NCBI RefSeq assembly: GCF_014653155.1
Contig: NZ_BNAF01000004.1
Span: 1-64,000 of the forward strand
DNA from: Sphingobacterium griseoflavum
Lineage (GTDB): Bacteria; Bacteroidota; Bacteroidia; Sphingobacteriales; Sphingobacteriaceae
Direction of reading: 5' to 3'
Length of the DNA: 64,000 bases
Shown here: in pieces, positions 29,607 to 38,894 of the stretch
Layout of the letters: each line of letters opens with the position of its first letter
Numbering within the stretch: the stretch's first letter is position 1
Made by a program: the position numbers and the translations under genes
Notes under the pieces: generated by a model
Databases searched by the model: none
Told to the model about the DNA's origin: nothing
The model's input: only the letters and a program-made list of their open reading frames with translations

Positions 29607-30962
29607 ATGTTCAAAACAGATCAACAGACACTGACCGATATCAACGCCCTAGACTGGAATTCCAGAAGTTTACTGCATTTTTTCGACCATACACTGACCT
29701 TGGGCGGCCGCGATGTGCTATACGGTTGCCTATTGCTGCCCCTTTGTGAGAAAGATGAGATCGTGAAGCGGCAGGAGACTATCGCCTATTTGGCGAAGCT
29801 GAAGATCGACCAGCTTTTTGATAAGTACATGATGGTCGATTTAGAAAGCTACCTGCAGATGCCCCAATCCTCTTATTCCCCAAGTTTGTTTATCCACTTC
29901 GCTGATAAATTATCGACAAACTTTCTATCGCTTGCATATCAAAAAGAAAGGTTGTTCATTCGCCAGTCTGTGCGGGAAATAGCCACGCTACTGATTGGGA
30001 TACGGGACCTATTGGCCTCGTGTGTGCCATCCAGTCGACACACGGGAATACTGGCGACTTATGCAGAACAATTAGTTTTATTTTGGAAAGATCTTGATGA
30101 AAAAGAACTACATCGGCTAAGCAAGTCCAAGAGCCCATTGCGCTTGGTTTTAAAATACGACTATATTTTCCGAAGTGTAAAAAAGAACATCGTACAGGAG
30201 GTTTTTAAGATGTTGTATACGCTTGATGCGCTGTATGCCGTATCAAAGGTATGGAATAAAGGAGGACTTTGCTTTCCACGTATAAGGATGCACAGCGATC
30301 CCCACGAATTGTTGACCATAAAGGGGATGTACAACCTTGGACTGGATGAACCGATAAAAAATGACATACATATCCATGCCTCACAGAATATTTGGTTTTT
30401 GACCGGAGCCAATATGACCGGCAAGTCGACCTTATTGAGAAGTATTGCCAGCTGCATGCATTTGGCACATGCGGGCTTTCCAGTGCCAGCCCTGTCTATG
30501 GGTACCGTACTCTTTAAGGGCATGATGACGAGCATAAATTTGGCAGATAGTCTCGGTGCAGGCTATAGCCACTTTTTCGCCGAGGTGAACCGGCTGAAGA
30601 CCATGGCCGACAATATGGCAACACATGGCCCCATGATCATTATGTTGGACGAGATCTTTAAGGGAACCAATTATCGAGACGCTTACGAAGCCACATCGCA
30701 GTTGATCGACCATATCAGTGGAATCGACCATAGCATATTTTTCATATCGACCCATATGACCGATTTGGGAACCGCATTGAAAGGCAATGCGCGTATAGCA
30801 CCAAAATACCTGGCAACGAAAATAGACGCCAAGGAAGGCATATCCTTTACCTATACATTAACCGACGGCATAGCAACAGATAAGCTGGGTATGTGGTTTT
30901 TAAAGCGGGAAGGTGTTTTCCAACGCTTCCAAACATTGCAATCTAAATCTGATAAGGCGTAG
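29607..30962 (+). CDS. MutS-like ATPase lacking the mismatch-recognition domain
   Basis: 451 residues. Residues about 1-240 are helical and resemble the MutS core/clamp (domain III) region. Residues about 245-445 are the MutS ABC-type ATPase: Walker A TGANMTGKST (266-275), IVRIGADDS-equivalent SINLADSLGAGYSHFFAE, Walker B IIMLDEIFKGTN (344-355) and a switch FISTHMTDLG. It lacks the N-terminal mismatch-binding and connector domains, so it is not canonical MutS (about 850 residues) nor MutS2 (no Smr domain). Short MutS-related ATPases of this type are common in Bacteroidota with no assigned role. Monocistronic, between the PUL terminator and a TonB receptor. Confidence 0.85.
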   Translation: MFKTDQQTLTDINALDWNSRSLLHFFDHTLTLGGRDVLYGCLLLPLCEKDEIVKRQETIAYLAKLKIDQLFDKYMMVDLESYLQMPQSSYSPSLFIHFADKLSTNFLSLAYQKERLFIRQSVREIATLLIGIRDLLASCVPSSRHTGILATYAEQLVLFWKDLDEKELHRLSKSKSPLRLVLKYDYIFRSVKKNIVQEVFKMLYTLDALYAVSKVWNKGGLCFPRIRMHSDPHELLTIKGMYNLGLDEPIKNDIHIHASQNIWFLTGANMTGKSTLLRSIASCMHLAHAGFPVPALSMGTVLFKGMMTSINLADSLGAGYSHFFAEVNRLKTMADNMATHGPMIIMLDEIFKGTNYRDAYEATSQLIDHISGIDHSIFFISTHMTDLGTALKGNARIAPKYLATKIDAKEGISFTYTLTDGIATDKLGMWFLKREGVFQRFQTLQSKSDKA

Positions 30963-31152
30963 TAACAGGGATTGCTCTGCCTCCAAATAACCGGCATACG
31001 TTAGGAGCTATCAGCACGCCGTACACGCTTATACATGGAAAGCCGGTAACTTTTCCAAAGCCCTTTTCAAATAATTCTTTGCAAAACTTCAGCTTCATCC
31101 TATGTTGTCTATCGTGTCGCTTAGCGTGACAATCGCTCAAATTCCCCACCAT
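30943..31152 (-). CDS. Doubtful small ORF overlapping the MutS-like gene end
   Basis: 69 codons on the opposite strand, overlapping the 3' end of the MutS-like gene by 20 bp. The C-terminal part (GFPCISVYGVLIAPN, FGGRAIPVTTPYQI) reads like protein rather than random sequence, but I recognise no family and see no clear ribosome-binding site. It could be a small gene, a remnant, or chance. The rest of 31153-31314 holds only the promoter-like TATATTTG at 31244-31251 before the TonB receptor. Confidence 0.25.
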   Translation of the reverse strand: MVGNLSDCHAKRHDRQHRMKLKFCKELFEKGFGKVTGFPCISVYGVLIAPNVCRLFGGRAIPVTTPYQI

Positions 31153-31243
31153 TTATGCGTTTAGATCCCCCCCGGGATAGACATCCAATAAAAATAATAT
31201 TAATAAAATCTATAGAATTAGTAGTCTTTTTAATTGTTATGTA

Positions 31244-31251
31244 TATATTTG
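31244..31251 (+). promoter_or_regulatory. Probable -7 element of the TonB receptor promoter
   Basis: TATATTTG, an exact TAnnTTTG match, 64 bp upstream of the receptor start. The region 17-21 bp upstream is T-rich but has no TTTG. Confidence 0.4.
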
Positions 31252-31314
31252 CGCTGTCATGTGCTGATTATGATCGGTAACATGGTTTAGAAACACGATT
31301 AACAAGTTGTATTT

Positions 31315-33906
31315 ATGAAAAGAAAAAACCTGTGCCTCGCAGTACATCTGCTTTTAGCTGTCCTGTTCAATTTCCTTCTTGTACCTGTGCATGCGCAGGT
31401 AGAAACCCGACCTATCATCAACGCATCTTTGGAAGGCACCGTAGTGGATGCAGATACCCGAGAACCTATCGAGGGAGTAACGGTACAGCTTGAGGCGGTT
31501 ACGCACAGCGTGCGAACCAATCGGGACGGGAAATTCCAGTTCGTAACGGGGCAAAAGCTGCCGTTCACGGTCATTCTCTCGTATGTGGGATATGAAAAGA
31601 AAACGGTTGTCGTATCATCTTCGCCGACCGTCATTGAGTTGAAGCCTATCACCGAGAACCTAAGCGAAGTGATCGTGACATCTAGAAGGCGCCGGGAACA
31701 ATTGCAGGACATTCCGATTCCTGTTTCGTTGATCCGGGGATCGGCTATAGAAGATGCCGGTGCATTTAATGTCAACCGCTTGAAGGAATTGGTGCCCACG
31801 GTGCAGTTATATACGTCGAATGCAAGAAATACCACATTGAATATTCGCGGTTTGGGATCTACATATGGTTTAACAAACGATGGTATCGATCCTGGTGTTG
31901 GATTTTATTTGGATGGGGTGTATATCGCGCGCCCGGCCGCTACTTGGCTAGACTTTATCGATATCGAGCAGATCGAAGTTTTGCGGGGTCCACAAGGGAC
32001 GCTTTTTGGAAAGAATACCACGGCGGGTGCATTCAATATAACAACACGCCTGCCGCAATTTAGTCCCGAAGCCAACTTCGAGCTAAGCTACGGTAATTAT
32101 GGCTTCATACAAGCCAAAACATCCCTTACCGGCCCAATATCTAAAAAATTGGCCGCTCGGGTTTCGTTTTCTGGAACGCAACGCAACGGTACGCTGTATA
32201 ATGTGCATACCAACAGGGATATCAATAATATCAATAACCTTGGCTTCCGTGGACAGTTGCTTTACACCCCTACAGAAGATATTAAAATTGTCGTTGCAGG
32301 GGATGTTTCGAAACAGAAACCAGATGGTTATGGCTGGGGGATTGCGGGCGTGGTGCAAACGCAACGTGCGGATTATCGTCAGTTCGACAGGATCATTGCA
32401 GACCTGAATTATACCGTTCCCTACACGAGTGCCTTCGAGCGTAAGGTGGATTTGGATACCCAATCGAAAGCCGATAATGAATTGGGGGGGATATCGGTGA
32501 ACGCCGATATCAAGATTGGTAACGGCACGTTAACATCCACCTCTGCTTGGCGCTATTGGGACTGGGTGCCGCTGAACGATCGGGACTACCTCGGCCTGCC
32601 AGTGTTTACCGTCTCTGCCGGAAACTCCGTTCACGACCAATGGTCGCAGGAATTTAGGTACTCGGGGAAAATCAGTGAGAAAGTGAGTGGGGTGGTGGGC
32701 TTATATGGTTTATGGCAGGATCTGCGGACGGATCCAGTACATACCGAGGAAGCAGGATCCGCATTATGGCGTTTTGCACAGAGCTCGACGAGCGATCTAT
32801 GGCAAACACCCGGCCTCTTCGACAATTATGGTATCCGTACCACCTACGGCATCAAGTCTACCAGTTTAGCAGCCTATTCGCAAGTTGACTGGTCTGTTAC
32901 CGATAAATTGCATATCCTTCCCGGATTGCGTTATAACTATGATAAGAAAGTCGCAAACTATGATCGCCAGCGCTATGGCGGTTTGGAAACCTCCGATCCG
33001 GCATTACTGGCCTTGAAAAATGGCGTCTATACCGATCAATCTTTCGATACCGATGCCTCGGCCGGCAACTGGTCTGGTCAGCTATCTGCGCAGTATAAAT
33101 TTACCCCGCGCTTGAATACATTCGCTACGTATTCTGTGAGCTACAAGCCTATCGGTATTAACGTAGGTGGGCTTCCTACGGCCAATGGCGAGGTGCTATT
33201 GGATTTGGCGCGTGTAAAACCAGAAGCGGTGCACCATAAAGAGCTTGGCATTAAGACGATCCCTACACGCCATGCGATCTTAAATCTGACCATCTATCAA
33301 ACCGATATCCGCGATTATCAAACCTTGGTACAAACGCCAGATCCGGGTGTCAACCGGGGCTACTTGGCGAATGCTGAAAGGGTTCGCGTCCGAGGATTGG
33401 AGTTAGATGGTAGCATCCGTTTGTTCAATACCTTGCTGTTGAACGGCGCATTAGCCTACACGGACGGAAAATACGTGCGCTTCACCAATGCGCCAGTACC
33501 TTTGGAGGAAGTGGGCGGACCGGAGGCTTTTAAAGATGTCTCTGGAGGCGAATTGCCCGGTATCTCCAAGTGGGCAGGCTCTTTCGGCGCGGAGGTTACG
33601 CGCAAAGGAAAATTCCTTGCTTTGACAGGTAGCTACTTTCTAGGAACTGATGTGTTCTACCGATCGACGTTCTCATCAAGCCCTTCACCATCGGCATACC
33701 TCAATATTGATGGATATAGCCTGTTGAATGCCCGGGTAGGATTTAGAGCATCCAATGGTCTCTCGGTACTCATCTGGGGCCGTAACATCGCGAACACCGA
33801 TTATTACGAACAGCTGCTTGCGGCCCCAGGAAGCTACGGGCAGTATGCAGGTGTGGTCGGCGATCCAAGAACATATGGCGTAACATTACGGTATAACCTG
33901 AAATAA
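31315..33906 (+). CDS. TonB-dependent outer membrane receptor (non-SusC type)
   Basis: 863 residues. A signal peptide (about 1-27, ending HAQ) is followed by a carboxypeptidase-regulatory-like domain (about 40-110), a TonB box-like segment LSEVIVTSRRRREQLQDIP, a plug with LNIRGLGS.. and QIEVLRGPQGTLFGKNTTAGAFNITTR, and a barrel ending YGVTLRYNLK. Shape and length fit TonB receptors for siderophores, vitamins or small organic molecules rather than SusC; there is no SusD partner. The next genes (LVIVD lipoprotein and a small barrel) follow after 304 bp behind a terminator, so a functional link is only suggested. The ligand is unknown. Confidence 0.9.
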   Translation: MKRKNLCLAVHLLLAVLFNFLLVPVHAQVETRPIINASLEGTVVDADTREPIEGVTVQLEAVTHSVRTNRDGKFQFVTGQKLPFTVILSYVGYEKKTVVVSSSPTVIELKPITENLSEVIVTSRRRREQLQDIPIPVSLIRGSAIEDAGAFNVNRLKELVPTVQLYTSNARNTTLNIRGLGSTYGLTNDGIDPGVGFYLDGVYIARPAATWLDFIDIEQIEVLRGPQGTLFGKNTTAGAFNITTRLPQFSPEANFELSYGNYGFIQAKTSLTGPISKKLAARVSFSGTQRNGTLYNVHTNRDINNINNLGFRGQLLYTPTEDIKIVVAGDVSKQKPDGYGWGIAGVVQTQRADYRQFDRIIADLNYTVPYTSAFERKVDLDTQSKADNELGGISVNADIKIGNGTLTSTSAWRYWDWVPLNDRDYLGLPVFTVSAGNSVHDQWSQEFRYSGKISEKVSGVVGLYGLWQDLRTDPVHTEEAGSALWRFAQSSTSDLWQTPGLFDNYGIRTTYGIKSTSLAAYSQVDWSVTDKLHILPGLRYNYDKKVANYDRQRYGGLETSDPALLALKNGVYTDQSFDTDASAGNWSGQLSAQYKFTPRLNTFATYSVSYKPIGINVGGLPTANGEVLLDLARVKPEAVHHKELGIKTIPTRHAILNLTIYQTDIRDYQTLVQTPDPGVNRGYLANAERVRVRGLELDGSIRLFNTLLLNGALAYTDGKYVRFTNAPVPLEEVGGPEAFKDVSGGELPGISKWAGSFGAEVTRKGKFLALTGSYFLGTDVFYRSTFSSSPSPSAYLNIDGYSLLNARVGFRASNGLSVLIWGRNIANTDYYEQLLAAPGSYGQYAGVVGDPRTYGVTLRYNLK

Positions 33907-33929
33907 AGATTTTCTCTCTCTCTTTTAGG

Positions 33930-33964
33930 TCCGTTGGTACAGCATTTGTCCAACGGATTTTTTT
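33930..33964 (+). terminator. Intrinsic terminator after the TonB receptor
   Basis: Stem TCCGTTGG/CCAACGGA (33930-33937 and 33950-33957) with a 12-nt loop and seven T. Confidence 0.9.
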
Positions 33965-33975
33965 ATGGGAGCATA

Positions 33976-34004
33976 TTGGATGCACATAGTTCGCCATATC
34001 TTTG
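33976..34004 (+). promoter_or_regulatory. Candidate promoter of the LVIVD lipoprotein operon
   Basis: TTG at 33976-33978 and TATCTTTG at 33997-34004 with an 18-bp spacer, close to the Bacteroidota housekeeping consensus. It implies a leader of about 200 nt. The remainder of the 33907-34210 gap shows nothing else. Confidence 0.5.
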
Positions 34005-34210
34005 ATTTGATACCACAGCTTTTTTGACCAACAGGTGCTACTGTTTATAACGCTATTCCTTGCAGCTTGAACTTGGCATGCAGTAATAAACTAGTTGAAT
34101 ATGCCTAGGCCGACCGCTGCCTTCCAAAGAATTGTTAAAATAATCTTTCCCGCTGTAGCATTTTAGATCTTCACTCGTTTTAGAATTAAAAGCTATTAAA
34201 TTATTAAATT

Positions 34211-35458
34211 ATGAAATTTTTGAAGAACGCTTGGCTGTTTTTGCTAGCGGCACTCCTATTTTACGGTTGCGACAAAGTGACGACCGAGCGTACCTACGCG
34301 GTGCGCCTACCCACGTTTGTTTCCATGTCTACGCTGCGGCTGCAGGCGGAACAAATGGTTGTGCTACCTCAGCCCTTGGAATCTACCGGTAAGATATATG
34401 TCTATGGAGATTACCTATTTATCAACGAGCCCATGAAAGGGATACATATTTACAACAACGCTGACCCTAAAAGCCCTGTTCCGCTGACTTTTCTTAAGGT
34501 GCCGGGAAATGTGGATATGGCCATCAACGCCGGGATGCTATATGTAGACAGCTATGTGGATCTGTTGACCTTCGATCTAGCTGATCCCGCAAAACCGACG
34601 TTGGTACACAGAAATGAAGATGTTTTCGTATCCTTATATCAGCGCGATTATACCAATGCGGGTTCCGATAAGCTAATGGTTGTTTCCGGATACCGGGATA
34701 CCGTTATAAGCGCCAGCGACGAGCGGATCTACAAACCCTATATCAAGGAAGTGGATTTGGTTTACGATAATGTCAACGCGGGAGGCAATTATGGGCAGGG
34801 GGGGTCTATGGCTCGTTTCACCCTTTCCATGGAACATCTATACGCGGTGGATCACTACAAGTTACATCTTTTTCAGGTAAGCGATAAGCGTAAGCCTGCC
34901 TATATTAAAGATATCGAGCTGGGCTGGGGTATCGAGACGATCTTTCCTTATAAAGACCATTTGTTTATCGGTTCGAATACGGGCATGTTTATTTACGATG
35001 TGACCACGCCGGGCGAGCCTGAACAGGTTTCCCGATACCAACACATGCGTGCATGCGATCCGGTCGTTGTAAACGATGATTACGCTTTTGTTACGCTGCG
35101 CACTGGCGTGGCCTGCGGAGGGGCACAAAATGTACTGGAAGTGGTGGATATCAAAGATCTAACAAATCCGCGGCTCGTGAAATCATATCCCATGAAAAAT
35201 CCGCATGGTTTGGGCCTAGCGGATGATGTCTTGTATCTATGTGAGGGAGCATTTGGTTTCAAAAGTTTTAGGGTTTCCGATGTCCACAATGTCGCAAACA
35301 ATGCGCTGGAAAGCTTCGAAAATTTGGTCAGCACCGACGTGATCGTCGCGCCCAAATCGCTGGTCGTCATTGGGGAAAACGGCGTGAGCCAATACGATTA
35401 TACGGATAAGGCACAGCTCAAGTTGTTAAGCAAAATTCAGTTAGCCAAAAGCAAGTAG
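34211..35458 (+). CDS. LVIVD-repeat surface lipoprotein
   Basis: 415 residues with a lipoprotein signal (LLFYGC, Cys20). From about residue 55 there are recurring beta-propeller-like units: Y.YGDYLFINEPMKGIHIYNNADPKSP, LYVDSYVDLLTFDLADPAKP, LYAVDHYKLHLFQVSDKRKP, LFIGSNTGMFIYDVTTPGEP and LYLCEGAFGFKSFRVSDV. This is the pattern of LVIVD repeat proteins, found on the surface of Bacteroidota and predicted to form seven-bladed propellers. The stop is 2 bp from the next start, so it is translated with the barrel protein that follows. A role in binding an extracellular polymer is plausible but not shown. Confidence 0.82.
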   Translation: MKFLKNAWLFLLAALLFYGCDKVTTERTYAVRLPTFVSMSTLRLQAEQMVVLPQPLESTGKIYVYGDYLFINEPMKGIHIYNNADPKSPVPLTFLKVPGNVDMAINAGMLYVDSYVDLLTFDLADPAKPTLVHRNEDVFVSLYQRDYTNAGSDKLMVVSGYRDTVISASDERIYKPYIKEVDLVYDNVNAGGNYGQGGSMARFTLSMEHLYAVDHYKLHLFQVSDKRKPAYIKDIELGWGIETIFPYKDHLFIGSNTGMFIYDVTTPGEPEQVSRYQHMRACDPVVVNDDYAFVTLRTGVACGGAQNVLEVVDIKDLTNPRLVKSYPMKNPHGLGLADDVLYLCEGAFGFKSFRVSDVHNVANNALESFENLVSTDVIVAPKSLVVIGENGVSQYDYTDKAQLKLLSKIQLAKSK

Positions 35459-35460
35459 CG

Positions 35461-36078
35461 ATGAAAAGAATCTTCCTAATCGTGCTAGTGATCATGGCCG
35501 TTCAGCAACTGCTCCATGCGCAGCACATTTCCTACCGCAATCAACAGGAGGTAGGCCTTGTTAGCTATGGCCCAATGCCATTAGAGATCGGTTTTGCGGC
35601 ACGCAGCTTCCATGGTGTTGCGATCGGTGATGCGCACACGTTGGGCGTCAACGTTGGCGTAAACCGTTTTCCTATAGAAGGGAAAAGCACAATCTGGACC
35701 GTTCCCCTTACGATAAAGAACAGGTATGTGCTTAGCCCACGGCGTAAAGCTGCTTTTTTCACCGATCTTGATGTGGGATATGCGTTGGCCTCGCTTAATA
35801 AAGAAAGAAAAGCGGTCCCGGTTTGGTCTACCTACGATGGGGGAGTCGTGATGAACCCCCAGATCGGACTGAAGCTTGCAAGCCCCTCGCAAAATTTTTT
35901 TTGGACGATCACGGGCGGTTATTTATACCAACGGCTCGCCATAACGACGTACAGCAACTATGATCCGAATTTCAATTCAAGGGATCCATCAACAGTAGAC
36001 TGGATAGGCGATTTTAATCGAGAAAGGAATCGCTATGCTGTACATCGCTTAACATTTATGCTAGGCTTCGGCTTTTAA
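35461..36078 (+). CDS. Small outer-membrane beta-barrel-like protein
   Basis: 205 residues with a signal peptide (about 1-20, ending LHAQ). The mature part has alternating hydrophobic and polar strands (LVSYGPMPLEIGFAARSF, LGVNVGVNRFP, WTVPLTIKNRYVL, FFTDLDVGYAL, FWTITGGYLYQRLA) and ends with RLTFMLGFGF; a terminal Phe is typical of outer-membrane barrels. I recognise no named family. It is 2 bp downstream of the LVIVD lipoprotein, suggesting a surface pair. The terminator follows at 36095. Confidence 0.7.
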   Translation: MKRIFLIVLVIMAVQQLLHAQHISYRNQQEVGLVSYGPMPLEIGFAARSFHGVAIGDAHTLGVNVGVNRFPIEGKSTIWTVPLTIKNRYVLSPRRKAAFFTDLDVGYALASLNKERKAVPVWSTYDGGVVMNPQIGLKLASPSQNFFWTITGGYLYQRLAITTYSNYDPNFNSRDPSTVDWIGDFNRERNRYAVHRLTFMLGFGF

Positions 36079-36094
36079 TGAAACCCTACAGTAT

Positions 36095-36141
36095 CCCGCC
36101 AGAACAAGGAGTAGCTATGCCTTGAACTGGCGGGTAACTTT
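36095..36141 (+). terminator. Probable terminator of the LVIVD operon
   Basis: CCCGCCAG (36095-36102) pairs with CTGGCGGG (36127-36134), and inside it CAAGG pairs with CCTTG across AA/AA internal mismatches, giving one long stem. TAACTTTTCT follows. Confidence 0.7.
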
Positions 36142-36179
36142 TCTGCTGCCAATTGCGTGCAATGCCGCGTCACATTAAC

Positions 36180-36297
36180 TTTTTAGCCCTATAACTCTCT
36201 AACTTGCTAACCTTCTAACCCTTTAACCTTCTAACCCCTTAACCTTCTAACCTTATAACCTCTTAACCTTCCAACCCTTTAACCTTCTTCGATCTCC
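36180..36297 (+). repeat. Telomere-like degenerate repeat of TTCTAACC/TTTAACC units
   Basis: About 118 bp made of 8-9 bp units such as CTAACCTTC, TAACCCTTT and TAACCTTA. The G residue is nearly absent from this strand, giving extreme strand asymmetry. It lies between two transcription units with no coding role. Confidence 0.85.
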
Positions 36298-36349
36298 AGC
36301 ATATTTCCCCACCCCAATTGCGAGCATTGTTTTTTTTTTATTAAAATAT

Positions 36350-36379
36350 TTTGATTAGTCTTTTCATTATTTATATTTG
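36350..36379 (+). promoter_or_regulatory. Promoter of the siderophore receptor gene
   Basis: TTTG (36350-36353), an 18-bp spacer and TATATTTG (36372-36379): a perfect match to the Bacteroidota TTTG-(17 to 23)-TAnnTTTG promoter, 37 bp before the ATG. Confidence 0.75.
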
Positions 36380-36415
36380 GTCTAAATTAATACATAATGA
36401 ATTTTTTCCAATCAA

Positions 36416-38800
36416 ATGAAAACAAAAAATAAGGCGTTGCTGGTTCCATTGTTGGGGCTGGCGCTAAGCGGCTACGCGCAAACAGGAGTTATTCGCGGTG
36501 TCGTGCGCACCAATGACAACCAATTTGCCAGCGATTTGACGGTTGTTTTGAATGATAGTTTGCGCACCAAAGTGGACCATGCCGGAACCTATACTTTTCG
36601 CAACCTAAAACCTGGACGTTACATCATCTCGACCAATCACATCAGCCTACGTTCGCAACGGGATACGTTGGTACTGCAAGATGCGGAGACCCGACAATTT
36701 GACTTTACACTCCGTGTGGACAAGCATATTCTGCAAGAAGTGGTGGTGGATGGACATTTGCCCATCGCGGAAACCTTTGTATCTCCTACGCTTCGCGTGG
36801 AGACACCCTTGGTGGAGCTTCCGCAAAACGTGCAGATTGTCAATGCCGATCTGATGGCCAAGCAACAGATCTTTAATATGGCCGATGGACTGATGCGTAA
36901 TGTCAGTGGTGTGAGCCGTTTGACGCATTGGAACGACATGTATGTGAACCTAAATATGCGCGGCTCACAGATTCAGGCATTTCGTAACGGGATGAATGTC
37001 GTCTCTTCGTTCTGGAGCCCCTTATCAGAGGATATGTCGGTGGTGGAACGCGTGGAAATTGTAAAGGGCCCAGCGGGTTTTATGATGTCCAGTGGTGATC
37101 CTGCGGGGATATACAATGTCGTGACGAAGAAGCCTACCGGTGTCGAAAAAGGAGAAGTTACCTTTTCTTTGGGCAGCTTTTCAAGCTACCGCTCCACCGT
37201 GGATTTGGATGGAAAGCTCTCCAAAGATAACAGGTTGTTGTACCGGCTGAATATCGCAGGGGATACCAAGGGATCTCTCCGGCCATTTGAAGAAAACAAA
37301 CGCTTGGTCATTGCCCCGGTGTTGTCCTACCAGTTGGATAGCAAGACCAAAGCTACCTTTGAATATACCTATCAGCGGGCGCAGATGTCGGATGTAGGAT
37401 CGGCTTACGTTTTCTCGCCGTTCGGATACAAGTCGCTTCCCCGTGAAACGACGTTTTCCTCGCCAGGGTTAGAACCGATGAAGGTCAACGACCAAAATGC
37501 ATACCTTACCATCGACCATCAGTTGAGCAATAATTGGAAAGTTACGGCCCAGGGCGCTTACTTTGCCTACGAGCAGACCGGGGCAAGCAGCTGGCCAGCT
37601 GATGTACTTGCCGACGGACGCGTGGTGCGGAAGTCGGATATTTGGGATGCAACAAGCCGGATGACCTTGGGTCAGGTTTTTGTGAATGGCAACGTGCAGA
37701 CTGGTGCCGTCAAACACCGTATCTTGGCAGGCTTGGACTTTGGCAAAAAGAATTATTATGCCGATTGGAACCAGTCCTTTGTGCTTGACTCCTTAAATGG
37801 TGGCGAATTTGATCCGGGCAATCCGGTGTACGGTTTCGACTTTCCATACCAACCTTTCGACCGCTCCATACCGCTTAAAATTCGTGCGACAACGGGTGGT
37901 GGTGTAATGGAATCCAACTATTCATCGGGATACATCCAGGATGAGCTTGCATTTTTCGATAACCAGCTGCGGCTTACCCTTGCCGCGCGGTACACGTCAA
38001 TGTCGCAGGCTTCTTGGGGCGGCGAACCCGTCGTCAGCAAGAAGGTAACACCACGCGTGGCGCTTTCATACTCCATCGATCGCTATACGTCGGCCTATGC
38101 CCTGTACGACCAATCCTTCATTCCGCAAAACGGAACCTTGAACACCGGTGGTGCGGTGCAGCCTTTAACCGGCGATATTACCGAGCTAGGCTTGAAGAGG
38201 GAGTGGTTTGCCGGTCGGTTGAATACCTCGTTGAGCGCCTATCAAATTAAAAAAAACAACGAGGTAACGGCCTATGGTCCGCGACCGGGAGAAAGCATTG
38301 AAATTGGTCAAAAACGTGTGCGCGGTGTCGAGCTGGACATCATTGGCCGTCTGGCGCCAGGATTGAATGCGGTGGCGAATTATGCCTTTACCGATGCCGA
38401 GATCACTGAGGTGAATGCGGAAGTAGAAGGATTTTATGTAGGCCAGCGGTTGACCGGTGCGGATAGACATATTGCGAATCTGTGGTTGGATTACAACCTG
38501 CAGCGTGGCCTCCTGCAAGGGCTAAGTTTCCGAGCTGGGATGACAACCAATGTGGATCGTACAACAGCTTTCTACTCGGACGAACATCCCGAGTGGAACC
38601 TGCCGGACTATCTGCGTTTCGATGCGGGTTTAGGGTACCATAAGGACCACTTTACCGTGACGTTGAACGTGCAAAATCTAGCCGATAGCTATCTGCTCGC
38701 TGGTGGGTCGCATTACACAAACTACTTCCCGACCGAGGTCTATTCCTGGCAGGCCGAAATGCCGCGCAATTTCCGCTTGACATTTGGTTATAAATTCTAG
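36416..38800 (+). CDS. TonB-dependent siderophore receptor
   Basis: 794 residues. A short signal peptide (about 1-21, GYAQ) is followed by an N-terminal carboxypeptidase-regulatory-like domain (about 25-100), then the plug with LVELPQNVQIVNADLM, LMRNVSGVSRL, LNMRGSQIQAFRNGMN, VERVEIVKGPAGFMMSSGDPAGIYNVVTKKP, and a barrel ending NFRLTFGYKF. The motifs are those of the FhuA/FpvA siderophore-receptor family. It imports a ferric siderophore with TonB energy. Monocistronic, with a consensus promoter and a strong terminator. Fur control is expected from the family but I found no clear Fur-type palindrome. Confidence 0.9.
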   Translation: MKTKNKALLVPLLGLALSGYAQTGVIRGVVRTNDNQFASDLTVVLNDSLRTKVDHAGTYTFRNLKPGRYIISTNHISLRSQRDTLVLQDAETRQFDFTLRVDKHILQEVVVDGHLPIAETFVSPTLRVETPLVELPQNVQIVNADLMAKQQIFNMADGLMRNVSGVSRLTHWNDMYVNLNMRGSQIQAFRNGMNVVSSFWSPLSEDMSVVERVEIVKGPAGFMMSSGDPAGIYNVVTKKPTGVEKGEVTFSLGSFSSYRSTVDLDGKLSKDNRLLYRLNIAGDTKGSLRPFEENKRLVIAPVLSYQLDSKTKATFEYTYQRAQMSDVGSAYVFSPFGYKSLPRETTFSSPGLEPMKVNDQNAYLTIDHQLSNNWKVTAQGAYFAYEQTGASSWPADVLADGRVVRKSDIWDATSRMTLGQVFVNGNVQTGAVKHRILAGLDFGKKNYYADWNQSFVLDSLNGGEFDPGNPVYGFDFPYQPFDRSIPLKIRATTGGGVMESNYSSGYIQDELAFFDNQLRLTLAARYTSMSQASWGGEPVVSKKVTPRVALSYSIDRYTSAYALYDQSFIPQNGTLNTGGAVQPLTGDITELGLKREWFAGRLNTSLSAYQIKKNNEVTAYGPRPGESIEIGQKRVRGVELDIIGRLAPGLNAVANYAFTDAEITEVNAEVEGFYVGQRLTGADRHIANLWLDYNLQRGLLQGLSFRAGMTTNVDRTTAFYSDEHPEWNLPDYLRFDAGLGYHKDHFTVTLNVQNLADSYLLAGGSHYTNYFPTEVYSWQAEMPRNFRLTFGYKF

Positions 38801-38833
38801 GCTTTAGCTATTTTTTGCATAGCATACATGGTT

Positions 38834-38879
38834 TCCTAGGATCTTGAACGCGTAGGCACAAGATCCTAGGATTTTTTTT
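38834..38879 (+). terminator. Strong terminator after the siderophore receptor
   Basis: Perfect 13-bp stem TCCTAGGATCTTG/CAAGATCCTAGGA with a 12-nt loop and eight T, on the boundary with the convergent RidA gene. Confidence 0.93.
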
Positions 38880-38894
38880 ACAGGCTTTATCCCG

